Assembly (NCBI RefSeq): GCF_000003815.2
Contig: NC_049984.1
Coordinates: 17,462,453-17,526,452 of the forward strand
Source: Branchiostoma floridae
Taxonomy: Eukaryota; Chordata; Leptocardii; Amphioxiformes; Branchiostomatidae
Length of the DNA stretch: 64,000 bases
Direction: 5' to 3'
The notes below the pieces were generated by a model. The model searched no databases. It was not told where the DNA came from and saw only the letters and a list, made by a program, of their open reading frames with translations. The translations under genes were made by a program, and so were the position numbers. Shown piece by piece: positions 11,313 through 23,355 of this stretch. Position 1 is the first letter of the stretch. The number at the start of each line of letters is the position of its first letter.

Positions 11313-12540
11313 AAGGCTTGTAAATTCATCAGTCCAATTGTTTCCAATACAACGCAACATCATATAAAAGATGGCCCTTCAGTTTTACTTAATTGTCTAC
11401 CCGTGAGAATCCATATTTCAGGCATTTTTTTCGTGAAGAAAAAGAAAACTTTTGCGCGACAATTGTAACATGTACAATGTATAGCAACTTGACATAATAT
11501 TTGACAATTAGATACATGACAATTTATCTACAGCAAAGAACTAATGGAATTTATGGATAAAGGTAGAGAAACATATGGATAACGTTATGCAAACTAATAC
11601 TCTAGAATATTATCTTAACATTGTTAACAGTAATACAGTATGCTGCTTCAGGAATTATAGGATTGTCTTCTTGTCTCGCAAAGAGCTATATATAAATTGG
11701 ATTCATTGGAAGATATATGAACAGGACATGATCATATATTGAATGTCACTGTCTTGGTATGTGGTGATATTGTATCGGACTTACATAAAATAGATCGTAC
11801 CAATTTCAGTCTTTATAATAGGTTTATAACAGTCTATTATAAAGTAGAATTCGTTCTAAATATGATTATGCAATCTTGAGCACAGTATCTCATTGACTGA
11901 TGTTCCTTGTTAACCTGGATATGAGTTACAAGGACAAAAAGCCTTCTTACGGTTATCAAAACATGCAGTACCCAGAAACCTATCAAAGGTAGGGAATGCT
12001 ATCAAGTTTCTATCACCTATCAAAATTTCTTTATCCATTTGCATTTTGTACCATACTACGTTCTATCGACGTATTCAGTATTCAAGATCACGATCGTCAA
12101 GCAAAAACAAGTACTCCTAGTCTCTACCAGATTGACTACGCTGGCTATTTTGGGGAGAATAATTTGATTTGTCATCGGGGTTTTGCTACCTGAGGAGTTG
12201 GCCTTTCGCGCAGCGGAGGGGAAACATGAACCGAAGCGTGAACTGACTCCTCTGGCTAATTTACTGATTTCCCCCCCGAATTCTACGACCCTCGTACCCC
12301 CATAGGAGGCCACGGTGGAGGCTAACGTACTCTCGAGAGGACAGTCAAGAGGGAAATTTGGTATTTATTTTATATCTGACGCTACAGCACCAGATAGGAT
12401 CTTCCTGTGCCATAAGAGAATGTCCGAATCCGTTGAGATGCGGGCATGTTATCTGTAATTAGGTCATCTATGAGGGGCTGGCTCAGTTGGGACAGGCGGA
12501 TGAAATCATGTATTCAGTCACCGTAGATACCGCTCCTGTT
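11313..12540. other. Unassigned AT-rich stretch
   Basis: No gene, RNA or repeat is recognised. Frames are short and overlap in several phases. Confidence 0.5.
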
Positions 12541-12600
12541 GTATCTATATCTGTATCTATATAGCCGGTATAACCGCCGTTCGGTTGTTTTCGGTACTGT
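12541..12600. repeat. Single copy of the CCGGTATAAC motif family
   Basis: Carries TGTATCTATATAGCCGGTAT followed by AACCGCCGTTCGG, the same module as the tandem array at 20398-20712. Confidence 0.65.
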
Positions 12601-13074
12601 ATGGTCAAATGTCGGCTTCTGGTGGGACAGATTACCTTGAGACTAATAGATTACAGCCAGACTGATAACCACCGTTTCAAAGATATGTGGGCTATCCAAT
12701 AACGTCAATAAGAAAACTATGACTTATGGCCTTGTGCTATTAAAAGAAAAACTTTGGCGCATGCAAAGTAATCCTATGGTAAGTGGTTCTTTTCTCTGGT
12801 TTGGAGTATAAAATCCTGGATTTTGTCGTTCATTGGTGCGTACACGCTACTGGAAAGGGTTACAGTCATTAACGTTAGACATTGAGAAGTTTGACCTTGG
12901 ACGTTAAGCCGTGGTCCACCGTTCCTTCTGCTAGCCGAAAAGAGACAATGCGAAACCCAGTGCGAGACATGCTACCACTGTCGGTAGCATCAAGCTAATG
13001 TTGTAGTTTCCCATGGTACGAATCTTGCCTCTGATCCCCACACAAACACCATGCCTGTCCTTAGTGCTGATATA

Positions 13075-13300
13075 TTAGTAACGCTGCGTTGACCGCACAG
13101 CGATGGAGCGATTTGACAAGGTGCTCGACGAATTTCATAGATAAAAACGAATCTTTTTATACTTTGCATGTTTTGTTGTCTTTTCAGTCTTACTTTTACA
13201 TTTTGCATTCTATTACAACTATAAAATCAAGGGTTACACGAATCCGGTTTAGGTCGCAGCGAGGTCTTAGCGCGATCGCCGTCTAGTTGAACGGAGCCTA
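13075..13300. mobile_element. MITE fragment sharing the GAATTTCA core
   Basis: The interior, GAATTTCATAGATAAAAACG then TGCATGTTTTGTTGTCTTTT, is homologous to the interior of the AGGTGG-ended MITEs at 36.6, 42.0, 49.5 and 52.4 kb. The right end (AGGTCTTAGCGCGATCGCC) is quite different from theirs. The matching left end is missing, so this copy is truncated. Confidence 0.55.
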
Positions 13301-14764
13301 GGTTGCACTATCTCTATCTCAGCTAAGTCCTTAACCTAAAGGAATTTGTCTCGTCGCGCCTGCATGGTACCGATTAAGCTTCCAACGTCTCAAGGAAGGA
13401 TATAAACTTAAGACCCTACATATCGTTTACAGACATACCCACGTCGCCCATTAATACAATTGCTGCGGGTTGTGCCGGATTTTTACTTAGATCCCCTGAC
13501 GGGCTGGTAGCGGGAGATTGCAGGAACTGACTAAAGCTTCTCTACACCTTGTGGACGAAATGTCTTCTGATAAGAATCCGCCTGAGACTGGGATTTTCTA
13601 GTAATGGAGACGTTTCATCCACCTGACGCTGCATAGAGCTCTACCAAAATGGTGTACCTAAGTGGCTCGTCCGAATGAGGGGAGGGGGGGTGGGGGGCTC
13701 AATCCGCACCTGAAAGCCAGTTAATATGTAGCCACATAACTCAGTCATCAAACTCAGCAGTTCTGAAATTTTCTCAGATTGGAACTAAACTGTTTCTCTA
13801 GAAATAAGCTGCGGCTCGTGTCTTATTCTGCTTGACCTACCCTTTCATCGTAGCGAAGATTTGTACTGACACAGCGTGCATTTACGTGATTAAACTGGCA
13901 TCAAGAACTGGGAAAAAATTGCCCTCCATCCGCTATGGGATAAATATAAGTATGCAAAATGCTGCAAACTTCTGTGAAGGGCTTTGAAAGATTGACCTCA
14001 CCACTGCCTAAAAAAATTGCAATTAATAAAGTTTGTGACACAAGATCGTCATGATGTATTACTATAACTTTCCCTAACTTTTGCTCAAGGCAGTCTCCAC
14101 AGTCTCCAAAGACGACAAATAATCATAAAAAGCGTTTGTATCTCTTAGTCTCCAGGCGTCTTTGCAACTTTCGTATGTGATGATCAAATTGATTCAAACC
14201 AACTCAACCGTATAGAATATTTTCTTTGCGTTGCCTGTCAGGCACAACGTGATCTCATGGAAAGTTTCCAATAAAAAGACCGATAAATATTATATACCTG
14301 TCGTTAACCTTTTACTGTAACCAAGGGAAGCATATCAGATGCCACACGGTATTTCTAAATCTCTTCGCATCTTTGCAGTTAAGCACCTATGTGGAAAACA
14401 TAGGTGATATAATCCAGGCGATTCAAATCAACTCACCCGAATGAGCAAGGACCGAAGGGGCAAGGCACAAATGGCGCACGGGGTGATAAACCCGCAGGAG
14501 TCCGTAGATACGGTGTAAGCCATGCATAAATCATGCCGTGCCTAACGTTACAAGATAGGCGAACTTGCCTAGCTTTTTCACCCGGAATAAGGAGGATTTA
14601 CATTCAACGTTCCTCGCCACTTCCTTCACCAGGAATTACTGCAAACTCTTTACTTCCTCAATTTTGTCGTTCTGTGCCAAAATGCATTACTTAGGTCGGA
14701 CGAAAGTCTGTTTACCTTGCAGCAAATCATTTTTACTTCCTTCTTGTGTGCCTCAACATTTGCA
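13301..14764. other. Unassigned stretch with a G-run
   Basis: Holds a G-rich run at about 13679-13699. Otherwise nothing is recognised. Confidence 0.5.
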
Positions 14765-14845
14765 AAATTTTGAGGGTTGAGTCAAATGTGACATTGGTCG
14801 CGGCGAGGTCGCAGCGCCATCGCCCTCTTGTGGAATTGGTATGAT
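14765..14845. mobile_element. Short fragment of the GCGATCGCC-ended MITE family
   Basis: TCGCGGCGAGGTCGCAGCG followed by CCATCGCCCTCTTGTGG resembles the right ends at about 13250-13290 and 32405-32450. Only the terminus is present. Confidence 0.45.
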
Positions 14846-15616
14846 CTGCACGTTAGATCCATCATGCAGTAGTAGGGACGGATGTCTGCCCGACCAAGCT
14901 TGACCTTTTAGAATCTTCTGAGTATGAAAGATTGACATTTCAATTCCACAGGGAAATCACTAGTCTATTGATAGAATTGTTTTTTCTTATATCTTCCCCA
15001 GGTAAGCCTTATGTACTGCCAGCTGAGAGCTTCGTATTTCCATCAGCTAAGAAGTGTTTAGGTAGGACAAATAAAATGACGTAGCCACTATGACATACGA
15101 CAGCCTTTATCAATGTAAAAGAAAGCTTGCCTCATTAAAACCACGCATGTCGTCGAAATCAAGTTGAGTTTATATTTAGAATTAGCTTGGTAATTACCTA
15201 TTCTTCCTGTCGTCCTTGTAAATATAATTGCACAAATCTACCTTGCACACGAGATACTAAAGAATACAGAACATGCATGTAACGTGACAGAGATTCAAAT
15301 AAAAATGATGATAAGATAAGCCTAAATGAGGTCAACGACGTGTACGTAGGATATCCTTTGGCCACGAATGGTTATCACATCAAATTCTTTCTCCACTTTC
15401 CAATCTATTTAGTAGCTTATAGACATGATACGTAAAGCGAACACGTCAACATATCGGCGCTACTTCTTCTCAGCGCACTGATTTTCATCATTACGATGTG
15501 ATTCGGTCCTGAAACTTATTTCATCCGCTGAACCAATCGCCCATCATCTCTCTTATCGTCGACGCCGTGTGATGAGTGCGAAACGGGCGTCTCCTGGGCG
15601 ACGAGCGGCTGTGTGA

Positions 15617-15736
15617 TATATAACACGATAACTTGCACGGCATTTAGGTACGGCACTGTGTGTGGAGAGACCTCAGAGGGAGATACTACTTGTGGTTTGT
15701 GTCTTGACGACCGCTTACCATCACTCTCTGTTTAAG
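15617..15736 (+). promoter_or_regulatory. Candidate TATA promoter and non-coding first exon
   Basis: A TATATAA box sits at 15617-15623. About 30 bp downstream begins a stretch without useful frames, ending at TTTAAG|GTAAGGTGAC with a strong donor at 15736/15737. The flanking region is less AT-rich than its surroundings. A spliced 5' UTR exon is a reasonable reading. The gene it might serve is unknown. The receptor at 46 kb has an upstream acceptor but lies 30 kb away. Confidence 0.25.
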
Positions 15737-15913
15737 GTAAGGTGACTATTTGCCGTGTGTCGCGTTGTAAGTGCACATAAACCTCAATCTAGTAAAGTTC
15801 CTATCGAAATACTGGACAGTTATATCCCCAGACTTCTTCCATCGATACGGCTTGAATCTCGTCCCTTGAAATGAGACAAATCTTCCACAGGTCTTTGACT
15901 GTCGTTCTTTATA

Positions 15914-16099
15914 CCCCCCTCACATTAGGCGAAAATCGATCGGACGACGACTCTGCGAGCTCCAAATTACGAGGAGGCATGGCCCTGCTGCCGACGAAGA
16001 AATGGCACAGTTCCCCCCTTCCCGTCAGAGTCATGCCTCCTCGTAATTTAGAGCTCACAGACTCGTCGTCCGATCGATTTTCGCCTAATGTGAGGGGGG
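15914..16099. mobile_element. Foldback MITE with long inverted repeats
   Basis: Left arm CCCCCCTCACATTAGGCGAA through ATTACGAGGAGGCATG pairs with the right arm CATGCCTCCTCGTAATTTAG through CCTAATGTGAGGGGGG. The arms are about 65 bp with few mismatches, around a spacer of about 55 bp. The element is non-coding, and a 95-residue frame crossing it is incidental. A diverged end of the same family is seen at 17016-17060 (AAAATCGATTGGACGACGAT). Confidence 0.8.
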
Positions 16100-16374
16100 C
16101 ATTAACCGAGTGCCCACCGACAGACGCTGGAAATGAAATGCGTTTAGTCAGAAATTAATATAGAAGCTAAGTGAACATCATATGTTCTTGTCTATCCTCA
16201 TGTCAGTTTAAAGAGCTATCAAAAAATGTCAATTTGTTTTCGGAGAGTTAAAAAAAATGGAGTCAAGCACAGCGGGCAATATGATTTCAAGATGTTATTC
16301 GATAAAGAAAATGTTGCTCTGGACATTGAATTAAGTGCCAGTCGGTATTCTTTCTTGTGCCTTATAAGGGCAAT

Positions 16375-16450
16375 ACTACCCACCTGTATTTGTATCTGTG
16401 CCTGTATTTGTATAGCCGATATAACCGTCCTTCGGCGTAACGTACAAGCT
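16375..16450. repeat. Single copy of the CCGGTATAAC motif family
   Basis: GTATTTGTATAGCCGATATA then ACCGTCCTTCGGCGTAAC, preceded by short TGTATYTG repeats as in the array at 20.4 kb. Confidence 0.65.
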
Positions 16451-16810
16451 AACACCATCTACGTGTATTGTGTACAATGGCCCTTAATGTATAGTGATTG
16501 GCAATCATAATCAAACTGTTGAAGGACTAATGTACCTCTTTCCTCTATGATATACGCATCCGTCAAAATCATTCTGTCCACAACGCTATTATCTAGCGCC
16601 TTTGGCTTCATTGGTTGACAATGAGCTAGATCAGGGAAGACTTGGCTGCAAATTGCCATATTCAGTCAGCCACATATGTTGGACTGATCCGGACGAATAT
16701 GGCGAGACTCCTGACTGGACACGCTGTGGGGGGAAATGTCATGTGGGAATCTGTAGATTGCTTTTCCATTCGCGCTTTTCATGACACAACGGGCGAGTAC
16801 ATTTTCTTAA

Positions 16811-17011
16811 GGGCGCGGTCACATAGGACGTGCGATAGTAGTACGATTTTGATGCCATAAGATTTTCAAGCAGGCCGTGATAGAATCAACCACCGACATG
16901 GATCCAAAACAGCAACACATTTGAATTTTGCAGGAGACGTACGTTTTTGTCCTCTAGAATGCCCGAAGATAGAGATTGTACGACCATCGCACGACCTATG
17001 TGACCGCGCCC
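16811..17011. mobile_element. MITE with GGGCGCGGTCACA ends, TAA duplication
   Basis: Left end GGGCGCGGTCACATAGGACG and right-end complement GGGCGCGGTCACATAGGTCG differ at one base, and pairing continues with lower identity further in. TAA flanks both sides (16808-16810 and 17012-17014). A 3-bp T-A-A duplication fits the PIF/Harbinger type. Length is 201 bp, with no coding capacity. Confidence 0.75.
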
Positions 17012-17015
17012 TAAT

Positions 17016-17147
17016 ATCCCTGTCACATTTGGTAAAAATCGATTGGACGACGATTCTGCGGTGATCGCCCGAGCCTCGCTTGTAATAATAACTTTATTGC
17101 ACAAAAATTGTACAAGGTACAAAGTATGGCTTATATGTGACAGGGAT
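17016..17147. mobile_element. Small MITE with ATCCCTGTCACAT ends
   Basis: ATCCCTGTCACAT at the left and its exact complement at 17135-17147 on the right. It lies two bases beyond the TAA duplication of the previous element. The inner left side resembles the foldback element at 15914-16099. Confidence 0.55.
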
Positions 17148-17541
17148 GGTTTTCAGGTGATAAATTTGCGCAACCCTGTCGATTTTAAATATGGCCGATA
17201 TTCCATTGATACGCCCGAATATCGTGGATAATGTGACAAGAAAGTACACAGCAGTACAGTTACCATCTCCTCAGCGCCATTACGATCTGCCACATGACAG
17301 TGATATTGTATCGCACAAATATTCTTGTTAAATCCGATTGCGTCCATTATGGGGTATTACAGGTTCTTATCCCAGCGCGGCGCGCACGGCCAGATACTTA
17401 ATTGTCAAAATTGTCGCTCCGTGGGATACTAGTAAGTATAATCTAGACTCTTAGAAGCCCCATTAGAATCCATCTCCTCGCTGCAAAATTACGAAATCGA
17501 TATACATTTTGAGAAAAGCATGCGCACCGCCAGTTTCTTGC
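17148..17541. other. Unassigned stretch
   Basis: Nothing recognised. Confidence 0.5.
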
Positions 17542-18646
17542 CACGCGCGGATCCAGGGCGGGGCGCCCCCCCCCCCCCATCAGCTGGCAAAAAAAAATAA
17601 AAAATTGGCAAGATAAACCAAGGCTACTAGGTCTTCTGAGGGACGCCAAGAATATTGACAACGTTATAAAACTAATTCTCTTATTTGAAAGGAGATTTTC
17701 TGGTAATTATTTAGAGAAACTTGCGGTTTGCAATTACTAGTGGGTCTTCCGAGTCACGTAAACTTACGGTAAACCGTAAAGGCCTGGAGACGGAGCGCAG
17801 CCGCATCAATATCTCCCCATGAAACTGGTGCCGGGCCGCTGTGAGCCAAAATCGGCGTGAGCGTGGAAATTTTGTAAGATCTCCAGAAAATCAGCGGAAG
17901 TTGATTATCTTTATAAACTGATGATTTCTATCGTCCGTCATCGGCTAGAGAGACGCGACCGGTCGACCCCGCCTTGGGAAAATCGGCGTCGTACGGCGGC
18001 ACCCCCCTCCCCATTATAGTTCTGATCAGTCGCCGCGATGATCGTGCCGACGTTTTTGTTGTCATTTTTCCAGATTAACCGCCATCAATTGCCACCACAG
18101 AAGCAAAAAGAATCCGTAATATATGTAATTTCAAATGCGTAAGACACTTTCAAAATAGTCTCCGGCAAGCCGCGCAGACCCCATGCCCACGAGATTTCTA
18201 TGCGATTTTATAGGAGCGCAAGCCGCTTCGCGGAGCAAGTCATATCGGCCGCCAGGTACAAATAATTTTGCGATATTGTTTGTGTAGCGTGGCGTCATTT
18301 ATGAATATTAAGAAGGAGGAACTATCCTTCCTAAGGTTTGTTTTCAACCTCCTTGGTGGTAGTTGTTAAAAAAAATGTCCCTAACTTGAACTAGACAGCC
18401 ACAGACATGACAAAAAGTCAGTGTTAGTTTGTTTCTCAAATTTGCTCAGAGATGGCTCTAAAATGCACCAGAGAGCCTCTATTTCTTAAAAATTTTATGG
18501 GGGAGGCCCCCCATACACCCCCAACGGCAGGGGGGGAACCCCTCTCTCGTGCTCTCCCCCCGCGCAGCTTGTGCTGCGCGGCCGCGGCCTTCGGCCGCGT
18601 CATGGTGCACGCCCCCCCCCTTAGGAAATTTCTGGATCCGCCAGTG
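17542..18646. mobile_element. Non-autonomous DNA transposon, GCGGATCCAG ends
   Basis: The left end CACGCGCGGATCCAG runs into a C-tract. The right-end complement CACTGGCGGATCCAGAAATT runs into a G-tract. In between are GC-rich hairpins (GCGCAGCTTGTGCTGCGC and GCCGCGGCCTTCGGCCGCG) and G/C-rich blocks such as GGGGGAGGCCCCCCAT. No transposase frame remains. End sequences of this kind are common on hAT-like elements, but a clean 8-bp duplication is not visible, so the superfamily is uncertain. Confidence 0.5.
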
Positions 18647-18740
18647 CAGTTGCCTAACAGTTATATGTAGCTATCCACCCAAAAATATTGACAGAGAGCG
18701 TCTGCATATAGTGTAGTACTCTTCTCAAAGCAGATGTTCG

Positions 18741-18966
18741 GCTCCAGCTGTTTTTGACGTGTTTATTGCGTTTTTGTCAGGCTTTCTATTTTGTCCCGAT
18801 TTCTTTATTTCCACTGACCAAATTTCTAAAAATAGACACGTCAAAAACAGTCTGCTCCAGCTGTTTTTGACGTGTTTATTGCGTTTTTGTCAGGCTTTCT
18901 ATTTTGTCCCGATTTCTTTATTTCCACTGACCAAATTTCTAAAAATAGACACGTCAAAAACAGTCT
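18741..18966. repeat. Perfect 113-bp direct duplication of a foldback unit
   Basis: Units at 18741-18853 and 18854-18966 appear identical by eye. Each begins GCTCCAGCTGTTTTTGACGT and ends ACACGTCAAAAACAGTCT, so each unit is itself a hairpin (CTGTTTTTGACGTG against its complement). The inner text TTTTTGTCAGGCTTTCTATT recurs in the foldback at 26622-26790. Confidence 0.85.
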
Positions 18967-19021
18967 GCTTGGAGAGTAGTGTGTAGGGTGTGGTCTTTCT
19001 TGTGGAGACTATAAAAACCAA

Positions 19022-19345
19022 CTATTTATGAGTGTATCCAAAATACACGCTTACTTTCCCACTATTCCTGACAATGAGAAATCAATCCTACTATCAAAAT
19101 CAAAGGACCCACACATTATAAAAGAAGTGGGTAAATTCGTCTTCCACTGCCTAAAAAGAAGAAGTCAAACCCAACAAAACCAGTATAATGTACATTCCAG
19201 TAGCACAGCATAGTCATAGAATGTAGTTCCGAGCACCTTTGTATTTTCCATATTTTACATGTTGTTTGTACAAAATGTACCTGCAATTAGCCCTCGGGCA
19301 AGAATTTGCAATAAACATATATATATATATAATGTGTTCAGAGTC
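19022..19345 (+). pseudogene. LINE 3' end: ORF2 C-terminus and 3' UTR with AT tail
   Basis: The frame ends ...EVGKFVFHCLKRRSQTQ, which parallels the C-terminus of the long LINE at 53.8 kb (...ELCKFVYSCFKRRDE). A 3' UTR follows with TTAGCCCTCGGGCAAGAATT and TGCAATAAA, then an (AT)n tail at 19318-19331. This is a severely 5'-truncated insertion in sense orientation. Confidence 0.7.
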
Positions 19346-20397
19346 TGAGGGATGCGGGGTTACAGTAGATAATCTCAGCTTCAGACATAAGCCCATTCGA
19401 TTTGAATATATGGATGACATCTATTTTCGGCGGCTCCCAAAGAAAGAAAAACATACAGTATACCCTACAAAGCAGCTGCAAAATGAGCAAATATATGCTG
19501 TAGATTGCACAAATCATGTTGGAAAAAGCATACACTCATAGAATACCAATGTCGATTCCAAGATCGATACCAAGCAATAAGATGTGAAAGCGCTAAAATG
19601 AAGAAAACTAATTTATTCTTTGGTATACCATATTCCTTGCATTCAGTCATTGTTTTTTTCAACCTTCCTGACTACTTAGATTTCACAATGAAGGCAACTT
19701 TTATTTTTGGCCAAGCTTTTTTTACATTCGCTCGCACCAGTTTTGGAGTTCCAAGAAGATGGCAGCCATACAATCGAACCAGCGTAGCCTAATAATTAAC
19801 CGTAAAGGTATTATAAATGTAAGGTGGATTTGATTAAGACACCTTACGGCAACAAGGCCACGGAATCCCCCCTCCAAAAAACGATTCCTTGCCAATTCTT
19901 GATCTAGTTTGGTAGATGAAAGTGGCAAGGGCGGAAAGAGGAAGACAGAGATGATTAAAGATTCGGGATCAACTGATAGCAAAGAGTACCTTCTTAAATG
20001 TAATTGGGTTACAGATTGTAAGGAAGACTTGAACACTCCCGCCTCAGAAGTTTGATGCATCTAGTTCTTTAGTTTTGCTTTTAGGGGATCCTTTAATCAT
20101 AGCAGGCTCGCCAAGGTCGACACAATCCATACGAAACAGGAATGTTTATGGTCACTGCAGGCCGAGAAATCGAAAAGGAGGCATGACTAGTCAATTACAT
20201 GATTATGTATCTTCTAGCAGATATTGGGAAGATTGATTTGCGTGAATGTCTTCATTGTGGGCGCAACAGATGACCCTGGGCTGGTAAAGGTGAGGGAGGG
20301 AGTAAGAAACCCTCACGATCTTGGCTCTCAATATCTGCCCGAAGATTAGTAGGAGGGTCGGTTGTCAGGAACTTGAAAGGGTCAGTCAGAGAAGAGC
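19346..20397. other. Mostly unassigned, two short dispersed-repeat traces
   Basis: The motif ATATGGATGACATC at about 19406, and the complement of 19720-19800 (GGTTCGATTGTATGG ... GGTGCGAGCG), resemble 29570-29640 and 29853-29885. No gene is seen. Confidence 0.4.
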
Positions 20398-20712
20398 ATT
20401 TCACTGTCTGTATCTTTGTAGTCGGTATGACCGCCCTCCGGCGTGATATCCCAGCTCCTGCATCTCTTTCTATTATGTATACCGGTATAACCGCATTTTA
20501 GCGCAACACACTGGTCAGCTTCTGTATCTCTATCTGTGTAAACGCCCTTCGGCGTAACACACCAGCTTCTGCATCAGATTCTGTATCTGTATCTGTATAG
20601 CCAGTATAACCGTCCTCCGGCGTAACACATCAGCTACTGCATCTGATTCTGTATTTGTATCTGTATCTTTATAGTAGGTATAACCGCCCTTCGGCGTAAC
20701 ACACCAGCTTCT
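20398..20712. repeat. Tandem array of the CCGGTATAACCGCCC module
   Basis: Five units of roughly 55-75 bp. Each has a run of TGTATCTGTATCT, then TATAGYMGGTATAACCGCCC, then TTCGGCGTAACACACCAGCT and a CTGCATC spacer. Length varies mainly in the TGTATC part. Isolated units occur at 6.3, 12.5 and 16.4 kb. Confidence 0.8.
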
Positions 20713-20789
20713 AAGGTTTCATGACCAATGAGCTTGAATACTGTTTTGAGACCTTTGAGAAAAAACTCAGATCATTGCGTTTATTCATT

Positions 20790-21262
20790 TGCCTCACCAA
20801 TTCAAACGATTATTCAAATTACCCTTAGGTCCGAGAATTATTTGTGGCGGTTCAACCAATTAAGAGGATCCACCAAGGATTTGCTGTGGCTATTTCTGTA
20901 CCCTGATCCCCATGAGACTTAGTGGTATTATCACTGTAGCATATAGATTGATAATCAGATCCCGTTCTGTGGCTTTTCTCTCAGAGCTCGTACGAATCTC
21001 AGGAGACATTTCTTTGCGGTTGGAAATGGCAAGGGCATTATATATTAAGCACATTGCTTAAACTTGTTCTATAGACAGTATGGATTTACATACAGCCTTG
21101 AGTTATGAATTTGTATGCCGCACTGATATTTCCACCGAGTCTCTTTGGAGAAATGTACAGAATTAGCCACAGTGAAAGCCTGTGAGAATTATGGTAATTG
21201 GTTGAACCTCCGCAAATAACTCTTGGATTAAATGATAATTGAATAGACTTAGGCAACAGACC
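20790..21262. mobile_element. Inverted-repeat pair, possible foldback element
   Basis: 20810-20915 contains GAGAATTATTTGTGGCGGTT, CAACCAATTA, TGCTGTGGCTA and TTCTGTAC. The same string of blocks occurs on the minus strand at 21255-21125 in the same order. The arms are diverged and enclose about 200 bp. No family is assigned. Confidence 0.5.
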
Positions 21263-21492
21263 TGTAATTTGCAAATGTTGTGTTTGTATTCATAACATTC
21301 GTAAGAAAAGTGGATAGACGAGATGATGTATGCATAAACAATGTTTGGATAGTCTGTTTTTCTCCGAGGTCGCGATTGGTATCAAAGAAGCATACAACTA
21401 ACGAAAATCGGATATAGAAGAATTCTTGTACACAACCACGCTGTGGTTAGTTTACTTTCGTTTCGATGTCTCTCAGACACTTTCCTCAGAGC

Positions 21493-21702
21493 TTCTGACT
21501 GGAGTTCTGCTTCTCGCCGCTATATGCAGCCGACGTAGGTGGCGCTTTTGCGGCGAGATCACAATCCCAAACGTGGCCAAATTTGTATCACCCCTCGTCC
21601 TGGTTCATCACTGGTCATGTTTAGAATTGTGTTGTCGATCACCGCAAAAGCGCCACCTACATCGGTTACATATAGCGGCGAGAAGCAGAACCCCAGTCGG
21701 AA
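21493..21702. mobile_element. MITE with long inverted repeats (TTCTCGCCGCTATATG)
   Basis: The left arm CTGACTGGAGTTCTGCTTCT then CGCCGCTATATG then GTAGGTGGCGCTTTTGCGG pairs with the right arm CCGCAAAAGCGCCACCTAC then CATATAGCGGCGAGAAGCAG then AACCCCAGTCGG. The arms are about 70 bp. Non-coding. Confidence 0.75.
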
Positions 21703-22149
21703 GCAGATTAAGTTATTTTCGAAAATATAGATCGTGTGGCGACTTTTGCTGCTGTTTCGTACACTTAGTCTAACCAATTTAAATTTGCTATATGTTTGAA
21801 GCTTTTGTCCTTGTTATCTCTGTGCATTTCATTCCTACGAGGCTTACTTGATTGGGACTTGGAAAGTTGCCTTCTCCTCACAAATGGCATCGTCTTGAAA
21901 GTACTGCAGTGTATTACAGTTAGTTAACATTCAGATACTGCACAAGGTCTTTGTAACATTCAAATATCCTGCTTTTCCTGTGTATTGCAGTTTTTATCTT
22001 TGTTTAAAATGGACACCAGAGATATCTTTGCTGCAATCATCAGTGCTTTTTCCAAACTCTTTCCAGTGTTGTCAAAGAGTGCACATCACAGTCATACGTT
22101 AAAGGAATCATGCCATATTTTACGTTCAGAACCCTACAGATTCTACGTT
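21703..22149. other. Unassigned stretch
   Basis: Nothing recognised. Confidence 0.5.
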
Positions 22150-23040
22150 ATAACTTGTTTATTGTTGTTTATTAAGAAACCTTTTAGCCCTTACGGGCTA
22201 ATCTTCCAAGGTTTAATCAACATGAATCAACATTACAATCAACATGAATACATACATTTTTAAAAATACAACAATCACAGAGTATTTACAATAGAGCACA
22301 GTGTCTAGGGGTCAGAGGTCTTGTTGACAATGTTTGAGATAGCTTGCTTAAAACTGGACAGTGTATACAGTGACTTAATGTTAGATGGCAATGAGTTCCA
22401 GAGCATAATTGCTCGGTACAGGAAGGTACGTTTTCCACTGTTTGTTTTAGGTTTGGGTAGTCTGAAGTTGTTGGATACAGAAAATCTAGTATTATACATG
22501 TGGGATGAATTAACTGGTATGAAGGAATTGTACACATTTTGTGGTTCGTGGCTAGTGAGGACTTTAAAGAACATGATCAGAGTACTTAAAGAGAATCTCT
22601 TTCTCACTGTAGGCCAACCAAGCTCAAGATGCATCCGCCTATCAGATGTGTCCGATGTACATTTTAATAACAGTCTACACGCTCTATTTTGTACTATCTG
22701 CAGTTTTCTCATATTCGAATCTGACATGCTGGCTAGCAGTGGTGAACAATACTGTACTACTGATAGCACCAGGGCTTGAAGTACCAGTTTACACACATCA
22801 TCAGGTATATAACAAGCATATCTTCTAACATAGGCTAAGTTTCCTGAGAGTTTTGTTACAAGATATTTGGTATGAAGATTCCAAGTTAGTGACGGGTCCA
22901 TATGTAAGCCCAATAGGACTGCTTCGATTACTTGTTCAACTTTCTCAGAGCCGATTACAAGGTTCAAAGATTTATCATAAACTTTAATGATGATGTGCAA
23001 TGAGCATACTAGATGAAGTTGACACTCTAGAGGCTTCAAT
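22150..23040 (-). pseudogene. LINE ORF2 C-terminal 244 codons and 3' UTR
   Basis: An uninterrupted minus-strand frame (23039-22305) covers the region after the RT of a CR1/L2-like non-LTR retrotransposon. It reads LGLHMDPSLTWNLH, LAYVRRYACYIPDD, QNRACRLLLK and finally RAIMLWNSLPSNIKS. The upstream catalytic YxDD is absent, so the insertion is 5'-truncated. Downstream on the minus strand is a hairpin-like TTAGCCCGTAAGGGCTAA, then AATAAACAACAATAAACAA at the end near 22155, a typical LINE 3' tail. It is relatively well preserved but cannot be autonomous. Confidence 0.8.
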
Positions 23041-23355
23041 ACGCATCACTCAAGAGTGTATTAACAAAGCTGGACAGTTCTATCATATTTGAAGAAGACA
23101 TTTAATGAGAAATCTCATGTGAGATCTCACAAGAGTCCACTCGAGGCACGGCTGGACACGACGTAAGGGCTCGGTCATAAAGGTCCGCATAAATTTGCGC
23201 CGAAAGTCTGTCGTTATGAGACGTGTGCTCATTTTAAGAGAGAACTGAGAATGAATATGGTTACGAGGGCATAGGTGTTGCCATGTTTTATCCCTACGTT
23301 GGGAGGAAAAAAAAGAAGCGCAAGACAGTCAAGAAGGACCTGATTTGTTTGGATC

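Noticed and set aside
15871-16158. 95-residue frame as a gene
   Set aside because: It spans a foldback MITE. The symmetric peptide ends reflect the inverted repeat.
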